Shown: piece by piece, positions 1 through 6,269 of the stretch
How the letters are laid out: each line of letters starts with the position of its first letter
Position numbering within the stretch: the stretch's first letter is position 1
Assembly: GCA_023247875.1 (NCBI GenBank)
Contig: JAHFFQ010000067.1
Coordinates: 1 to 7,791 of the forward strand
Origin: Candidatus Omnitrophota bacterium
Lineage (GTDB): Bacteria; Omnitrophota; Gorgyraeia; Gygaellales; Profunditerraquicolaceae
Reading direction: 5' to 3'
DNA length: 7,791 bases
Notes under the pieces: model-generated
What the model saw: the letters and a program-made list of their open reading frames with translations, nothing else
What the model was told of the DNA's origin: nothing
The model's database searches: none
Translations under genes and position numbers: made by a program

Positions 1-1
1 G

Positions 2-961
2 ATTTTTAGCCCTTCATTTAAAAGCGTAGACAAGATAAATGAGCGGTTAAGCAGGATCGGTAACCTGGCCAGCGACGGCCGTCCGATATTGGGTTTAGAC
101 GCGGCGGAGTTGGCGCGCATTGTCTTTGACATCGACGAAAACTGCATGATCGTCCCCGGGCATATCTGGACCCCCTGGTTCTCTGTATTCGGTTCAATGT
201 CCGGGTTTGATAAGATTGAAAATTGTTTTGAGGAACAGACGGATAAGATATTCGCCCTTGAGACCGGATTATCAAGCGACCCGGCAATGAACTGGCGCTT
301 AAGCGCCTTAGACAGGTTTAGCCTGATCTCCAACAGCGATTCGCATTCCCCCTCTAAAATCGGACGCGAGGCCAATGTCTTTAATTGCGATCTAGATTAT
401 AAAACCATACGCGAAGTTTTGAAAACCAAGGACAGGGAAAGATTTTTATACACCATTGAATTTTTCCCCGAGGAAGGCAAGTACCATTTTGACGGCCACC
501 GGCTCTGCGGAGTGCGTTTCTCTCCGGAAGAGACAAAACAAAATAACGGCAGGTGTCCTAAATGCGGCAAACCTGTTACAGTAGGGGTGGCAAACCGGGT
601 GGGAAAACTTGCTGACCGTCCGGAAGGCTTTAAGCCGGAGAATGCCGTACCCTTTAAGAGCATGATCCCCTTTGATGAGATAATCGCCGAAGCAAAAGGT
701 GTGGGTAAGGGTTCGGTAAACGTGGCAAGGGATTATCACAGTTACCTGGCTAAATTCGGAACAGAGTTTGAGGTCTTGCTCAGGGCTTCAAAAGAGGATT
801 TGCTTAAAAACCTGCCGAAAAAGGTAGCGGAGGGGGTTTTACGGGTGCGCCAGGGCAAAGTTAATATCAAGGCGGGCTTTGACGGCGAATATGGTACGAT
901 CTCCATATTTGAAGATGGCGAAAAACAGGAAAAAGGGGAGCAACAGCTAAGTTTGTTTTAG
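2..961 (+). CDS. endoQ: Endonuclease Q family protein (PHP-domain repair endonuclease, TIGR00375-like), 5'-truncated by the window
   Basis: The frame is open from the first bases, so the N-terminal part lies outside the window; 319 residues are visible of a family usually a little over 400. EndoQ nicks DNA 5' of deaminated bases (uracil, hypoxanthine) and abasic sites. Numbering from the first full codon, the PHP metal-site motifs are GHIWTPWFS (about 53-61), ALETGLSSDP (85-94) and SNSDSHSP (110-117), the family signatures. A zinc-finger segment follows, with Cys169, Cys185 and Cys188 and His162/His166 as possible ligands, then DRPEGF and a helical tail with a GVGKGS hairpin-like turn (about 233-238). 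The protein ends in a charged linker and QQLSLF, a perfect bacterial beta-clamp-binding motif. A TTG at 89 is an internal codon, not the start. The stop lies 4 bases before a tRNA. Family assignment is firm; substrate is inferred from the family. Confidence 0.9.
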   Translation: MFSPSFKSVDKINERLSRIGNLASDGRPILGLDAAELARIVFDIDENCMIVPGHIWTPWFSVFGSMSGFDKIENCFEEQTDKIFALETGLSSDPAMNWRLSALDRFSLISNSDSHSPSKIGREANVFNCDLDYKTIREVLKTKDRERFLYTIEFFPEEGKYHFDGHRLCGVRFSPEETKQNNGRCPKCGKPVTVGVANRVGKLADRPEGFKPENAVPFKSMIPFDEIIAEAKGVGKGSVNVARDYHSYLAKFGTEFEVLLRASKEDLLKNLPKKVAEGVLRVRQGKVNIKAGFDGEYGTISIFEDGEKQEKGEQQLSLF

Positions 962-965
962 ATAT

Positions 966-1037
966 GCGCCTGTAGCGCAACGGATAGCGCATCAGCCTCC
1001 GAAGCTGGTGGTGCAGGTTCAATTCCTGCCAGGCGCA
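966..1037 (+). tRNA. tRNA-Arg (anticodon CCG), no encoded CCA
   Basis: A full cloverleaf folds by eye. The acceptor stem 966-972 pairs with 1030-1036 (7 of 7 Watson-Crick), followed by discriminator A1037. The D stem 975-978/987-990 is GCGC with an 8-base loop containing GGA; the A after GG is the arginine-identity A20. The anticodon stem 992-996/1004-1008 ends in one U-G pair, and the loop CTCCGAA gives anticodon CCG at 999-1001, which reads CGG. The variable loop is 4 bases. The T stem 1013-1017/1025-1029 pairs fully around TTCAATT. The 3' end runs into AAA, so CCA must be added by an enzyme. At 72 bases the molecule is compact but canonical. It sits 4 bases after the EndoQ stop and 6 bases before the next start, leaving no room for its own promoter or terminator, so it is probably cut from a longer transcript. 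Confidence 0.96.
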
Positions 1038-1043
1038 AAAAAT

Positions 1044-1502
1044 ATGCGAAAAAAAATAGTAAGTGTTATCGGTGGACGTCACTGTAATGCTGAAGTGGAG
1101 CAAATTTCCCATAATTTAGGCGAAAAGCTGGCCAAAGTGGTTGATATGCTCGTTTCTGGCGGCTTGAGTGGAACAATGAAGGCGGTTTGCTCTGGTTTTA
1201 AGGCCAAAGGAGGCCTAACTATCGGTATTATACCGGGTTACGATAAAAAAGATGCCAATGAATTTGTAGATATAGTTATTCCTACGGGCATGGGCCTGGC
1301 CAGGAATGTGTTGGTGGTTAAGTCCGCGGACCTGGTAGTAGCCCTTCCTGGTGAGGCCGGTACTCTATCTGAGATCGCCTATTGTTTGCAGTTTGGGATC
1401 CCGGTGATTAGTTTGGGCTCCTGGGATATTGAGGGTGTTATTAAAGCGGATACTGTTGATGAAGTGGTTACGCAGGCCAAAATAATTTTAGGGGAGAAAT
1501 GA
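1044..1502 (+). CDS. LOG-like / TIGR00725 family Rossmann-fold protein
   Basis: A 152-residue protein of the lysine-decarboxylase-like (LOG/DprA-like) Rossmann family, close in layout to TIGR00725. Visible motifs are the N-terminal strand IVSVIGG (5-11), the glycine loop VSGGLSGTM (37-45), TGMGLARN (81-88) and PGEAGTLSE (102-110). The last is a variant of the LOG signature PGGxGTxxE with the second Gly replaced by Glu. The Arg and Glu that are catalytic in LOG enzymes have apparent counterparts at Arg87 and Glu110. Characterised LOG and PpnN relatives hydrolyse nucleoside 5'-monophosphates to base and ribose 5-phosphate; activity here is inferred. The ATG at 1044 is chosen because family members begin just before IxVIGG; a GTG at 1008 in the same frame lies inside the tRNA. 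No Shine-Dalgarno precedes the ATG. One base separates the stop from carB, which suggests coupled translation. Confidence 0.85.
   Translation: MRKKIVSVIGGRHCNAEVEQISHNLGEKLAKVVDMLVSGGLSGTMKAVCSGFKAKGGLTIGIIPGYDKKDANEFVDIVIPTGMGLARNVLVVKSADLVVALPGEAGTLSEIAYCLQFGIPVISLGSWDIEGVIKADTVDEVVTQAKIILGEK
1491..1496 (+). promoter_or_regulatory. Ribosome binding site for the carB C-terminal half
   Basis: GGGGAG lies 7 bases upstream of the ATG at 1504, inside the last codons of the preceding gene. It supports initiation exactly at the family boundary of the second CarB half, and so supports a separate gene rather than a truncated or frameshifted full-length carB. Confidence 0.7.
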
Positions 1503-1503
1503 A

Positions 1504-3063
1504 ATGCAGAAGAAGGTGGTTATTTTAGGAGGAGGCCCGAACAGGATCGGCCAGGGTATTGAATTTGATTACTGCTGCTGCCATGCGGCTTATGCGCTTA
1601 AAGAGGAAGGCATAGGCAGTATTATGGTAAACTGCAATCCGGAAACAGTTTCTACCGATTACGATACCTCGGACCGGCTTTATTTTGAGCCGCTTACCTT
1701 TGAAGATATTATGAATATCATTGAACTGGAAAAACCGGTAGGGGTGATCGTGCAATTTGGCGGCCAGACACCGCTTAACCTGGCTGTTCCTTTGCGCAAG
1801 GCCGGGGTTAATCTTCTTGGAACAAGCGCCGACAGCATTGATATTGCCGAGGACCGCAAACGGTTTAAGCACATGCTTGATAAGCTTGGTCTTCGGCAGC
1901 CGGTCAGCGGCACGGCATTTACATTTGAAGAAGCAAAGGCGGTAGCCACAAAGATTGGATATCCGGTATTAGTTCGGCCTTCCTATGTATTGGGCGGCAG
2001 GGCCATGGAGATCGTTTATGACCAGAATGTCCTGGAGAGGTTCATCAAAGAGGCGGCGGCGGTATCCGGAGAGCATCCTATCCTGGTTGATAAATTCCTG
2101 GAGGACGCTATTGAAGTTGATGTTGACCTGATCGGGGATGGAGAGGATTTTATAATCGGCGGGATAATGGAGCATATTGAGCAGGCCGGGGTGCATTCCG
2201 GAGACGCCGCAATGTCCATTCCCACCTATACTTTATCCGCCGAAGTATTAAAAAATATCCGCCAGGCAACCGTGCATATGGCTAAGGAACTGCATGTGGT
2301 AGGTTTAATGAATGTGCAATATGCGGTAAAGGATAACCTGGTGTATGTCTTAGAGGTCAATCCCCGGGCCAGCCGCACCGTGCCCTTTGTTTCAAAGGCG
2401 ATCGGCGTGCCTTTGGCAAAGCTGGCCACCAAGGTTATGCTGGGCAGGAAATTAAAAGAACTCAAGTTCACCGAAGAAATCATTCCCAGGCATGTGTCGA
2501 TCAAAGAATCGGTTTTTCCTTTTAACCGTTTCCCCGGAGTTGATATAATTCTTGGACCGGAGATGAAATCTACCGGTGAGGTTATGGGTATTGACGTGGA
2601 TTTTGGCCAGGCGTATATCAAGAGCCAGCTGGCCGCAGGCCAGAAGCTGCCCAAAAAAGGCAATGTCTTTATCTCCGTGCATGACCGGGACAAGAGGGAT
2701 GTTATCCTGGTGGCTAAGAAACTAAAAGATATGGGGTTTAAGATATACGCCTCATCCGGGACAGCCGCGGCATTAGCCAAAAGCAGCATCTCAGCAAAAG
2801 TCCTCCCCAAGATCTCCGAAGGGAAAACAAACATCCTGGACCTTATGAAAGAAGGCAAGATCCAGCTGGTGATCAATACCCCGTCAGGAAGGATCCCCAG
2901 GCTTGATGAAGTAAAGATCCGCTCGCAGGTTATTTTGTACGGCATACCATATACTACGACCATATTCGGAGCGTTTGCTACTGTCAGCGGGATAGAGGTA
3001 TTGCTAAAAAAGAAGCTCAAAGTCAAGCCTTTGCAGGAGTATTACAAAACAAAGAAAAGGTAA
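1504..3063 (+). CDS. carB: Carbamoyl phosphate synthase large subunit, stand-alone C-terminal half (ATP-grasp plus MGS allosteric domain)
   Basis: This 519-residue protein matches only the second half of the usual ~1070-residue CarB. It begins at the start of the C-terminal synthase unit (VVILGGGPNRIGQGIEFDY, 5-23) and continues through NCNPETVSTDYDTSDRLYFE (43-62), the ATP-grasp core VRPSYVLGGRAMEIVY (157-172), GGIMEHIEQAGVHSGD (219-234) and EVNPRASRTVPFVSKA (284-299). It ends in the methylglyoxal-synthase-like regulatory domain (about 385-519, with SSGTA and NTPSGR). In CarB this half phosphorylates carbamate to carbamoyl phosphate, and its last domain binds effectors such as UMP. The N-terminal half, which makes carbamate from bicarbonate and ammonia, is not in this window, nor is carA. 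Split CarB proteins are known in Aquifex and Methanocaldococcus. It has its own Shine-Dalgarno and no sign of decay. The mutM start lies 5 bases after the stop. Confidence 0.95.
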   Translation: MQKKVVILGGGPNRIGQGIEFDYCCCHAAYALKEEGIGSIMVNCNPETVSTDYDTSDRLYFEPLTFEDIMNIIELEKPVGVIVQFGGQTPLNLAVPLRKAGVNLLGTSADSIDIAEDRKRFKHMLDKLGLRQPVSGTAFTFEEAKAVATKIGYPVLVRPSYVLGGRAMEIVYDQNVLERFIKEAAAVSGEHPILVDKFLEDAIEVDVDLIGDGEDFIIGGIMEHIEQAGVHSGDAAMSIPTYTLSAEVLKNIRQATVHMAKELHVVGLMNVQYAVKDNLVYVLEVNPRASRTVPFVSKAIGVPLAKLATKVMLGRKLKELKFTEEIIPRHVSIKESVFPFNRFPGVDIILGPEMKSTGEVMGIDVDFGQAYIKSQLAAGQKLPKKGNVFISVHDRDKRDVILVAKKLKDMGFKIYASSGTAAALAKSSISAKVLPKISEGKTNILDLMKEGKIQLVINTPSGRIPRLDEVKIRSQVILYGIPYTTTIFGAFATVSGIEVLLKKKLKVKPLQEYYKTKKR

Positions 3064-3068
3064 AGATT

Positions 3069-3869
3069 ATGCCCGAACTTCCAGAGGTTGAAACCATCAA
3101 AAGGGACTTAGAAAAGGTCATTCTGGGCAAAGAAATAACTAAAGTTTGCGTCAATAATCCCATGGTTATCCGCGAGCCTTCTCCGGCGGCATTTAAAAGG
3201 TCCCTTGAGGGCGCGACCATAAAGAATATCCTGCGCCGGGGTAAACTGTTGGTTCTGGAATTATCCAACGGCAAGGCCCTGACCATACATTTAAAGATGA
3301 CCGGACAATTGGTTTACCCGGGGAAAGTTAAGGACAGCCGCGTGGCTTTTCATCTTGCCGACGGCCGCGTCCTGGATTTTAATGACCAGCGTTTATTCGG
3401 GGAGCTGCGTTTAATTAGCGAATGGAAAAAGCTGAAATTTGTGCAAAACCTCGGGCCGGAGCCTTTTGATTTGACTTCCGCGGATTTTAAGGATATGCTC
3501 TCTAAGAAGAAAACCAAAATCAAACCTTTGCTCATGGACCAGGGTTTTATTGCCGGTATCGGCAACCTCTACGCCTCCGAGATATTATTCCGGGCAAAGA
3601 TTGATCCGCAAAGTCCCGGCCAAAGCCTGACCGACAGAGAAAAAGAAATCCTGTATCGGGAAATAAAAGAGGTGTTGAGCAGCGCGATCAAGCACGGCGG
3701 TTCTTCAGTGGATGATTATGTGCGGGTTTCGGGCAAGCCCGGGGATTATGTCCGGTTTCACCAAGTGTATGGCCGGGAGGGAAAACCTTGCGTTGCCTGC
3801 GGGACCCCGGTTAAAAAAATTACCCAGGGAGGAAGAGGCACTTATTTTTGCCCGAAGTGCCAGAGATAG
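3069..3869 (+). CDS. mutM: Formamidopyrimidine-DNA glycosylase (Fpg/MutM)
   Basis: A bifunctional glycosylase/AP lyase that removes 8-oxoguanine and formamidopyrimidines. The 266 residues match the usual family length. The N-terminus PELPEVET supplies the catalytic Pro2 (exposed after Met removal) and Glu3. RRGKLL contains the conserved Lys59. HLKMTG (Met77) and DQRLFGE (Arg108, Phe110) supply the helix-intercalating residues. GIGNLYASEILF (163-174) is the helix-two-turn-helix signature with Asn166. The C-terminal zinc finger has Cys241, Cys244, Cys261 and Cys264, with Arg256 in GGRGTYFC at its hairpin. The ATG gives the exact family N-terminus, and AAAGG at 3056-3060, 8 bases upstream, serves as ribosome binding site. 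It lies 5 bases after carB and 3 bases before the next gene. Its presence within a pyrimidine gene run is unusual, but no catalytic residue is missing. Confidence 0.97.
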   Translation: MPELPEVETIKRDLEKVILGKEITKVCVNNPMVIREPSPAAFKRSLEGATIKNILRRGKLLVLELSNGKALTIHLKMTGQLVYPGKVKDSRVAFHLADGRVLDFNDQRLFGELRLISEWKKLKFVQNLGPEPFDLTSADFKDMLSKKKTKIKPLLMDQGFIAGIGNLYASEILFRAKIDPQSPGQSLTDREKEILYREIKEVLSSAIKHGGSSVDDYVRVSGKPGDYVRFHQVYGREGKPCVACGTPVKKITQGGRGTYFCPKCQR

Positions 3870-3872
3870 ATT

Positions 3873-4583
3873 ATGAAAAAACGCCTTAAAATCAACGGAA
3901 TAATTATCTTCTGCGCCACAATTATAGTCGCCTTTTTCCCTAAGGTCTTCTTTCGTAACAATGGTTCCGGCACCATACTGGAAGAATATATAGAGCTCAT
4001 GGGTTTTTCCCTTATTCTCCTGGGCCAGCTCATCCGGGTTTCTGCGCGCGGATACAAAGCAGAGCATTCCCGGGAGAGCCAGGCATTGATCCAGGGAGGG
4101 CCTTATCAGGTTGTGCGCAACCCCATGTACCTGGGGATATTTCTAATCGGTTTAGGCGTAGTATTAGCGGTTTTTAAACTGTGGGTAGTGGTTATCTTCA
4201 TCACGGTTTTTGTTATCCGCTATATACTTCTTATGTACAGGGAGGAGGAGAAACTTCGGGCCTTATTCCCGGATGCATACCGGGAATATTGCAGAAAAGT
4301 GCCCCGTATCTTACCGAAATTATCTACTATAATAAATCTTGATATAAGCGAGTACCTGCCTATAAAATTATCCTGGTTTAAAAAAGAGATCGGCTCGATC
4401 TTAGTGCTGCTTTTTTTTACCTTATTGGTAGAATCCTGGAAGAATATTTCCCGCGCAGGAATTGTCGCTTATCTTAAAGAGTCTACCTGGCTGCTTTCCA
4501 TATTTATTTTATTTATTATTTTTGTATTCCTGCTTGACCAATGGACGAATAAAAAAGATGCTCCCGGAGCAAATAAAAGCTAA
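3873..4583 (+). CDS. Isoprenylcysteine carboxyl methyltransferase (ICMT)-like integral membrane protein
   Basis: A 236-residue membrane protein with the ICMT/PEMT-like signature: GPYQVVRNPMYLG (76-88), an EEE acidic patch (124-126) and FPDAYREYCRKVPR (132-145). In this superfamily those motifs bind S-adenosylmethionine and the substrate headgroup at the membrane face. Hydrophobic segments lie at about 9-27, 40-57, 86-101 and 103-122. After the catalytic motif come two more, at about 172-187 and 205-223, an extension beyond the usual compact core. Bacterial members have varied or unknown substrates, including lipids and small molecules, so the methyl acceptor cannot be named. The ATG at 3873 lies 3 bases after mutM, with only a weak purine-rich site (GAGA). 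The 3' end overlaps pyrK by 26 bases. Nothing around it suggests a prenylated protein, and its role among pyrimidine genes is unclear. Confidence 0.82.
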   Translation: MKKRLKINGIIIFCATIIVAFFPKVFFRNNGSGTILEEYIELMGFSLILLGQLIRVSARGYKAEHSRESQALIQGGPYQVVRNPMYLGIFLIGLGVVLAVFKLWVVVIFITVFVIRYILLMYREEEKLRALFPDAYREYCRKVPRILPKLSTIINLDISEYLPIKLSWFKKEIGSILVLLFFTLLVESWKNISRAGIVAYLKESTWLLSIFILFIIFVFLLDQWTNKKDAPGANKS

Positions 4584-5346
4584 GATAATTTCTAATAAAA
4601 GATTTAAGGACAACTACTGGCATTTAGAGTTTGAGTCCGGGCTCATTGCCGGACGTGCCTTGCCCGGCCAGTTTGTAAATATAAAGGTAAGTGATGATGT
4701 TGAGCCTCTGCTAAGAAGGCCTCTTAGTATACACGGGACGCAGAGTTCAAAGGTCAGGCTTTTTTACGAGGTTCTTGGTATGGGCACGCGGATCTTATCA
4801 AACAGGAGGCCGGGGGAGTTTTTAGATGTCATCGGCCCGCTGGGCAATGGTTTTTCGCTGCCTGGCAAAGGGCATAGGCTAGGAGGCCAGGCAGCGATTT
4901 TAGTTGCCGGAGGAATGGGGGGAGCACCCTTGCTGTTCCTGGCAAAAAAAATGATATTGAGCAAACCTTTGATTTTAATCGGAGCCAGAACCAAAAGCAA
5001 GGTTCTTTGCGCACAGGAGTTTAAGGCGTTGGGGAGCGCGGTAAAAATAGCCACTGATGACGGCTCGGCAGGTTTTAAGGGCAGGGTTACAGAGCTATTA
5101 AGCCAGGTTTTGCGGGAGGCAAAAAACGGGGGGGATTTATCTATCTATGCCTGCGGACCGCGGCCAATGTTAAAGGCTGTTAGTAAAATAGCCTGCGACA
5201 ACAACATTGATAGCCAGCTTTCCTTGGAGGAGCATATGGCCTGCGGTATCGGCGCTTGTTTAGGCTGCGTTGTAGCTACTAAATCCGGATATAAAATGGT
5301 CTGTAAGGATGGCCCGGTTTTTTCAGGCAAGGAGTTAACCTGGTAA
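4558..5346 (+). CDS. pyrK: Dihydroorotate dehydrogenase B, electron transfer subunit PyrK
   Basis: PyrK carries electrons from the PyrD flavin through a 2Fe-2S cluster and FAD to NAD+, as partner of class 1B PyrD. In the 262-residue protein, PGQFVNIKV (36-44) and RRPLS (53-57) form the FAD-binding barrel, followed by LGMGTRIL (73-80) and PLGNGF (94-99). VAGGMGGAPLLFLA (116-129) and YACGPRPML (197-205) are the NAD-domain motifs. The cluster ligands are Cys229, Cys234, Cys237 and Cys249 (C-x4-C-x2-C-x11-C), followed by DGPVF, the typical PyrK ending. ATG 4558 is chosen because it gives the normal N-terminus. An in-frame ATG at 4462 would add 32 residues that merely overlap the upstream membrane-protein gene. 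The 26-base overlap with that gene suggests translational coupling; the Shine-Dalgarno is weak. pyrD begins 5 bases after the stop. Confidence 0.95.
   Translation: MLPEQIKAKIISNKRFKDNYWHLEFESGLIAGRALPGQFVNIKVSDDVEPLLRRPLSIHGTQSSKVRLFYEVLGMGTRILSNRRPGEFLDVIGPLGNGFSLPGKGHRLGGQAAILVAGGMGGAPLLFLAKKMILSKPLILIGARTKSKVLCAQEFKALGSAVKIATDDGSAGFKGRVTELLSQVLREAKNGGDLSIYACGPRPMLKAVSKIACDNNIDSQLSLEEHMACGIGACLGCVVATKSGYKMVCKDGPVFSGKELTW
4855..4897 (+). repeat. 12-bp perfect inverted repeat (potential hairpin) inside pyrK
   Basis: TCGCTGCCTGGC at 4855-4866 is exactly complementary to GCCAGGCAGCGA at 4886-4897, with a 19-base loop. Nine of the 12 pairs are G-C, and TTTT follows at 4898-4901. It lies in the pyrK region encoding the linker between the FAD and NAD domains. 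The U tract is short, so an efficient intrinsic terminator is unlikely. It may be a pause or processing hairpin, or a chance effect of codon use. Confidence 0.6.
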
Positions 5347-5351
5347 AACAG

Positions 5352-6269
5352 ATGAAGCCAGATTTAAGCGTAAGGATAGGAAAATTTGATCTAAAGAATC
5401 CGGTTATGGTCGCCTCCGGCACCTTCGGCTATGCCGAGGAGTTCGCGCCTTTCATCGACTTAAAGAAGCTCGGCGCCATTGTCACCAAAACTATTACCGT
5501 CAGTCCGCGTTTGGGTAATCTTCCTCCCCGCACCTGCGAAACCCCCGCCGGTATGCTGAATTCTATCGGCCTGGAAAATCCCGGCATAGATAAATTTATC
5601 AGGGAGAAGCTCCCATTCTTAAAAAAGCTGGGTATTCCGGTTATCGTAAGTATCGCCAGCATTGATGACCCGGGTGAATTTACTGTTTTGGCCAGCCATC
5701 TGGATAAAATAAAGGAAGTATCCGCCCTTGAGTTGAATATCTCATGCCCTAATTTGCATAAGGATAAGTTAATCTCCCAGGATGCCAAAGATACCTTTGA
5801 ATTGGTCAGCCTGGTGCGTAAGCTGACGCAGAAATGCCTGATTACCAAACTTTCTCCCAATGTGACCTCCATCTCCGAAATCGCTTTAGCTGCTGAAAGA
5901 GCAGGCAGTGATGCCGTGGCTTTGATTAATACCCTTGGCGGCATGAGTATAGACATAGATAAGCGTACGCCTAAAATAGGCTCATGGTCAGCCGGGTTAA
6001 GCGGACCGGCAATTAGGCCCGTGGCAGTGAAAATGATCTGGGAGGCGCATAATAAAATTAAGATTCCTATTATCGGCATGGGTGGTATAATGGATATTCA
6101 AAGCGCCTTGGAATTTTTTATTGCCGGAGCCAGCGCCATAAGCGTAGGAACGGCAAACTTCATTAATCCCCGGGCAAGCATTGAGATTATCTCCGGATTA
6201 AAAGCATATATGGCGGATAATAATATGCGGGATTTAAGCGGTCTTATCGGAAGTTTAAGGGCATGCTAA
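5352..6269 (+). CDS. pyrD: Dihydroorotate dehydrogenase class 1B, catalytic subunit PyrD
   Basis: An FMN-dependent TIM-barrel enzyme that oxidises dihydroorotate to orotate, the fourth step of pyrimidine synthesis. The 305-residue length is typical. Visible motifs are NPVMVASGTFGY (16-27), VTKTITVSPRLGN (44-56), the NSIGLENPGID substrate loop (70-80), ELNISCPN (127-134) with catalytic Cys132, TKLSPN (165-170), NTLGGMSID (193-201), AGLSGPAIRPVA (214-225), and the FMN-phosphate motifs GMGGI (242-246) and VGTANF (265-270). Cysteine as catalytic base separates class 1 from the membrane-bound class 2 (serine). The adjacent pyrK makes it class 1B, using NAD+ through the PyrD2-PyrK2 complex in the cytosol. 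ATG 5352 follows the pyrK stop by 5 bases. AAGGAG at 5329-5334 is too far upstream for a normal site, so coupling to pyrK translation is likely. The end overlaps pyrF by 7 bases. Confidence 0.97.
   Translation: MKPDLSVRIGKFDLKNPVMVASGTFGYAEEFAPFIDLKKLGAIVTKTITVSPRLGNLPPRTCETPAGMLNSIGLENPGIDKFIREKLPFLKKLGIPVIVSIASIDDPGEFTVLASHLDKIKEVSALELNISCPNLHKDKLISQDAKDTFELVSLVRKLTQKCLITKLSPNVTSISEIALAAERAGSDAVALINTLGGMSIDIDKRTPKIGSWSAGLSGPAIRPVAVKMIWEAHNKIKIPIIGMGGIMDIQSALEFFIAGASAISVGTANFINPRASIEIISGLKAYMADNNMRDLSGLIGSLRAC

Noticed and set aside
89..91. TTG at 89 as the start of the endonuclease Q gene
   Set aside because: The frame is open to the window edge and the residues before TTG continue the PHP domain, so this is an internal leucine codon.
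966..1037. tRNA-Arg as an attachment site for an integrated element
   Set aside because: No integrase and no repeat of the tRNA 3' end is visible in the window, and the downstream genes are housekeeping in nature.
1008..1043. GTG at 1008 as the start of the LOG-like gene
   Set aside because: It would place the first 12 codons inside and just after the tRNA. Family members begin at the ATG found at 1044, just before the first beta strand.
2626..2649. Small hairpin in carB (CTGGCC / GGCCAG with a 3-base loop and a bulged outer stem)
   Set aside because: Six perfect pairs in a G+C-rich coding stretch are expected by chance, and no T tract or regulatory context follows.
2226..3026. Long open frame of 266 codons on the minus strand opposite carB
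   Set aside because: It mirrors the codon pattern of a certain carB gene, has no recognisable domain, and has a Ser/Ile/Phe-rich composition typical of antisense shadow frames.
4462..4557. ATG at 4462 as the start of pyrK
   Set aside because: The extra 32 residues arise from reading the membrane-protein gene in another frame and do not belong to the PyrK fold; ATG 4558 gives the usual N-terminus.
5429..6079. Open frame of 216 codons on the minus strand opposite pyrD
   Set aside because: Shadow of an unambiguous pyrD; the composition is not protein-like and there is no supporting ribosome binding site or context.
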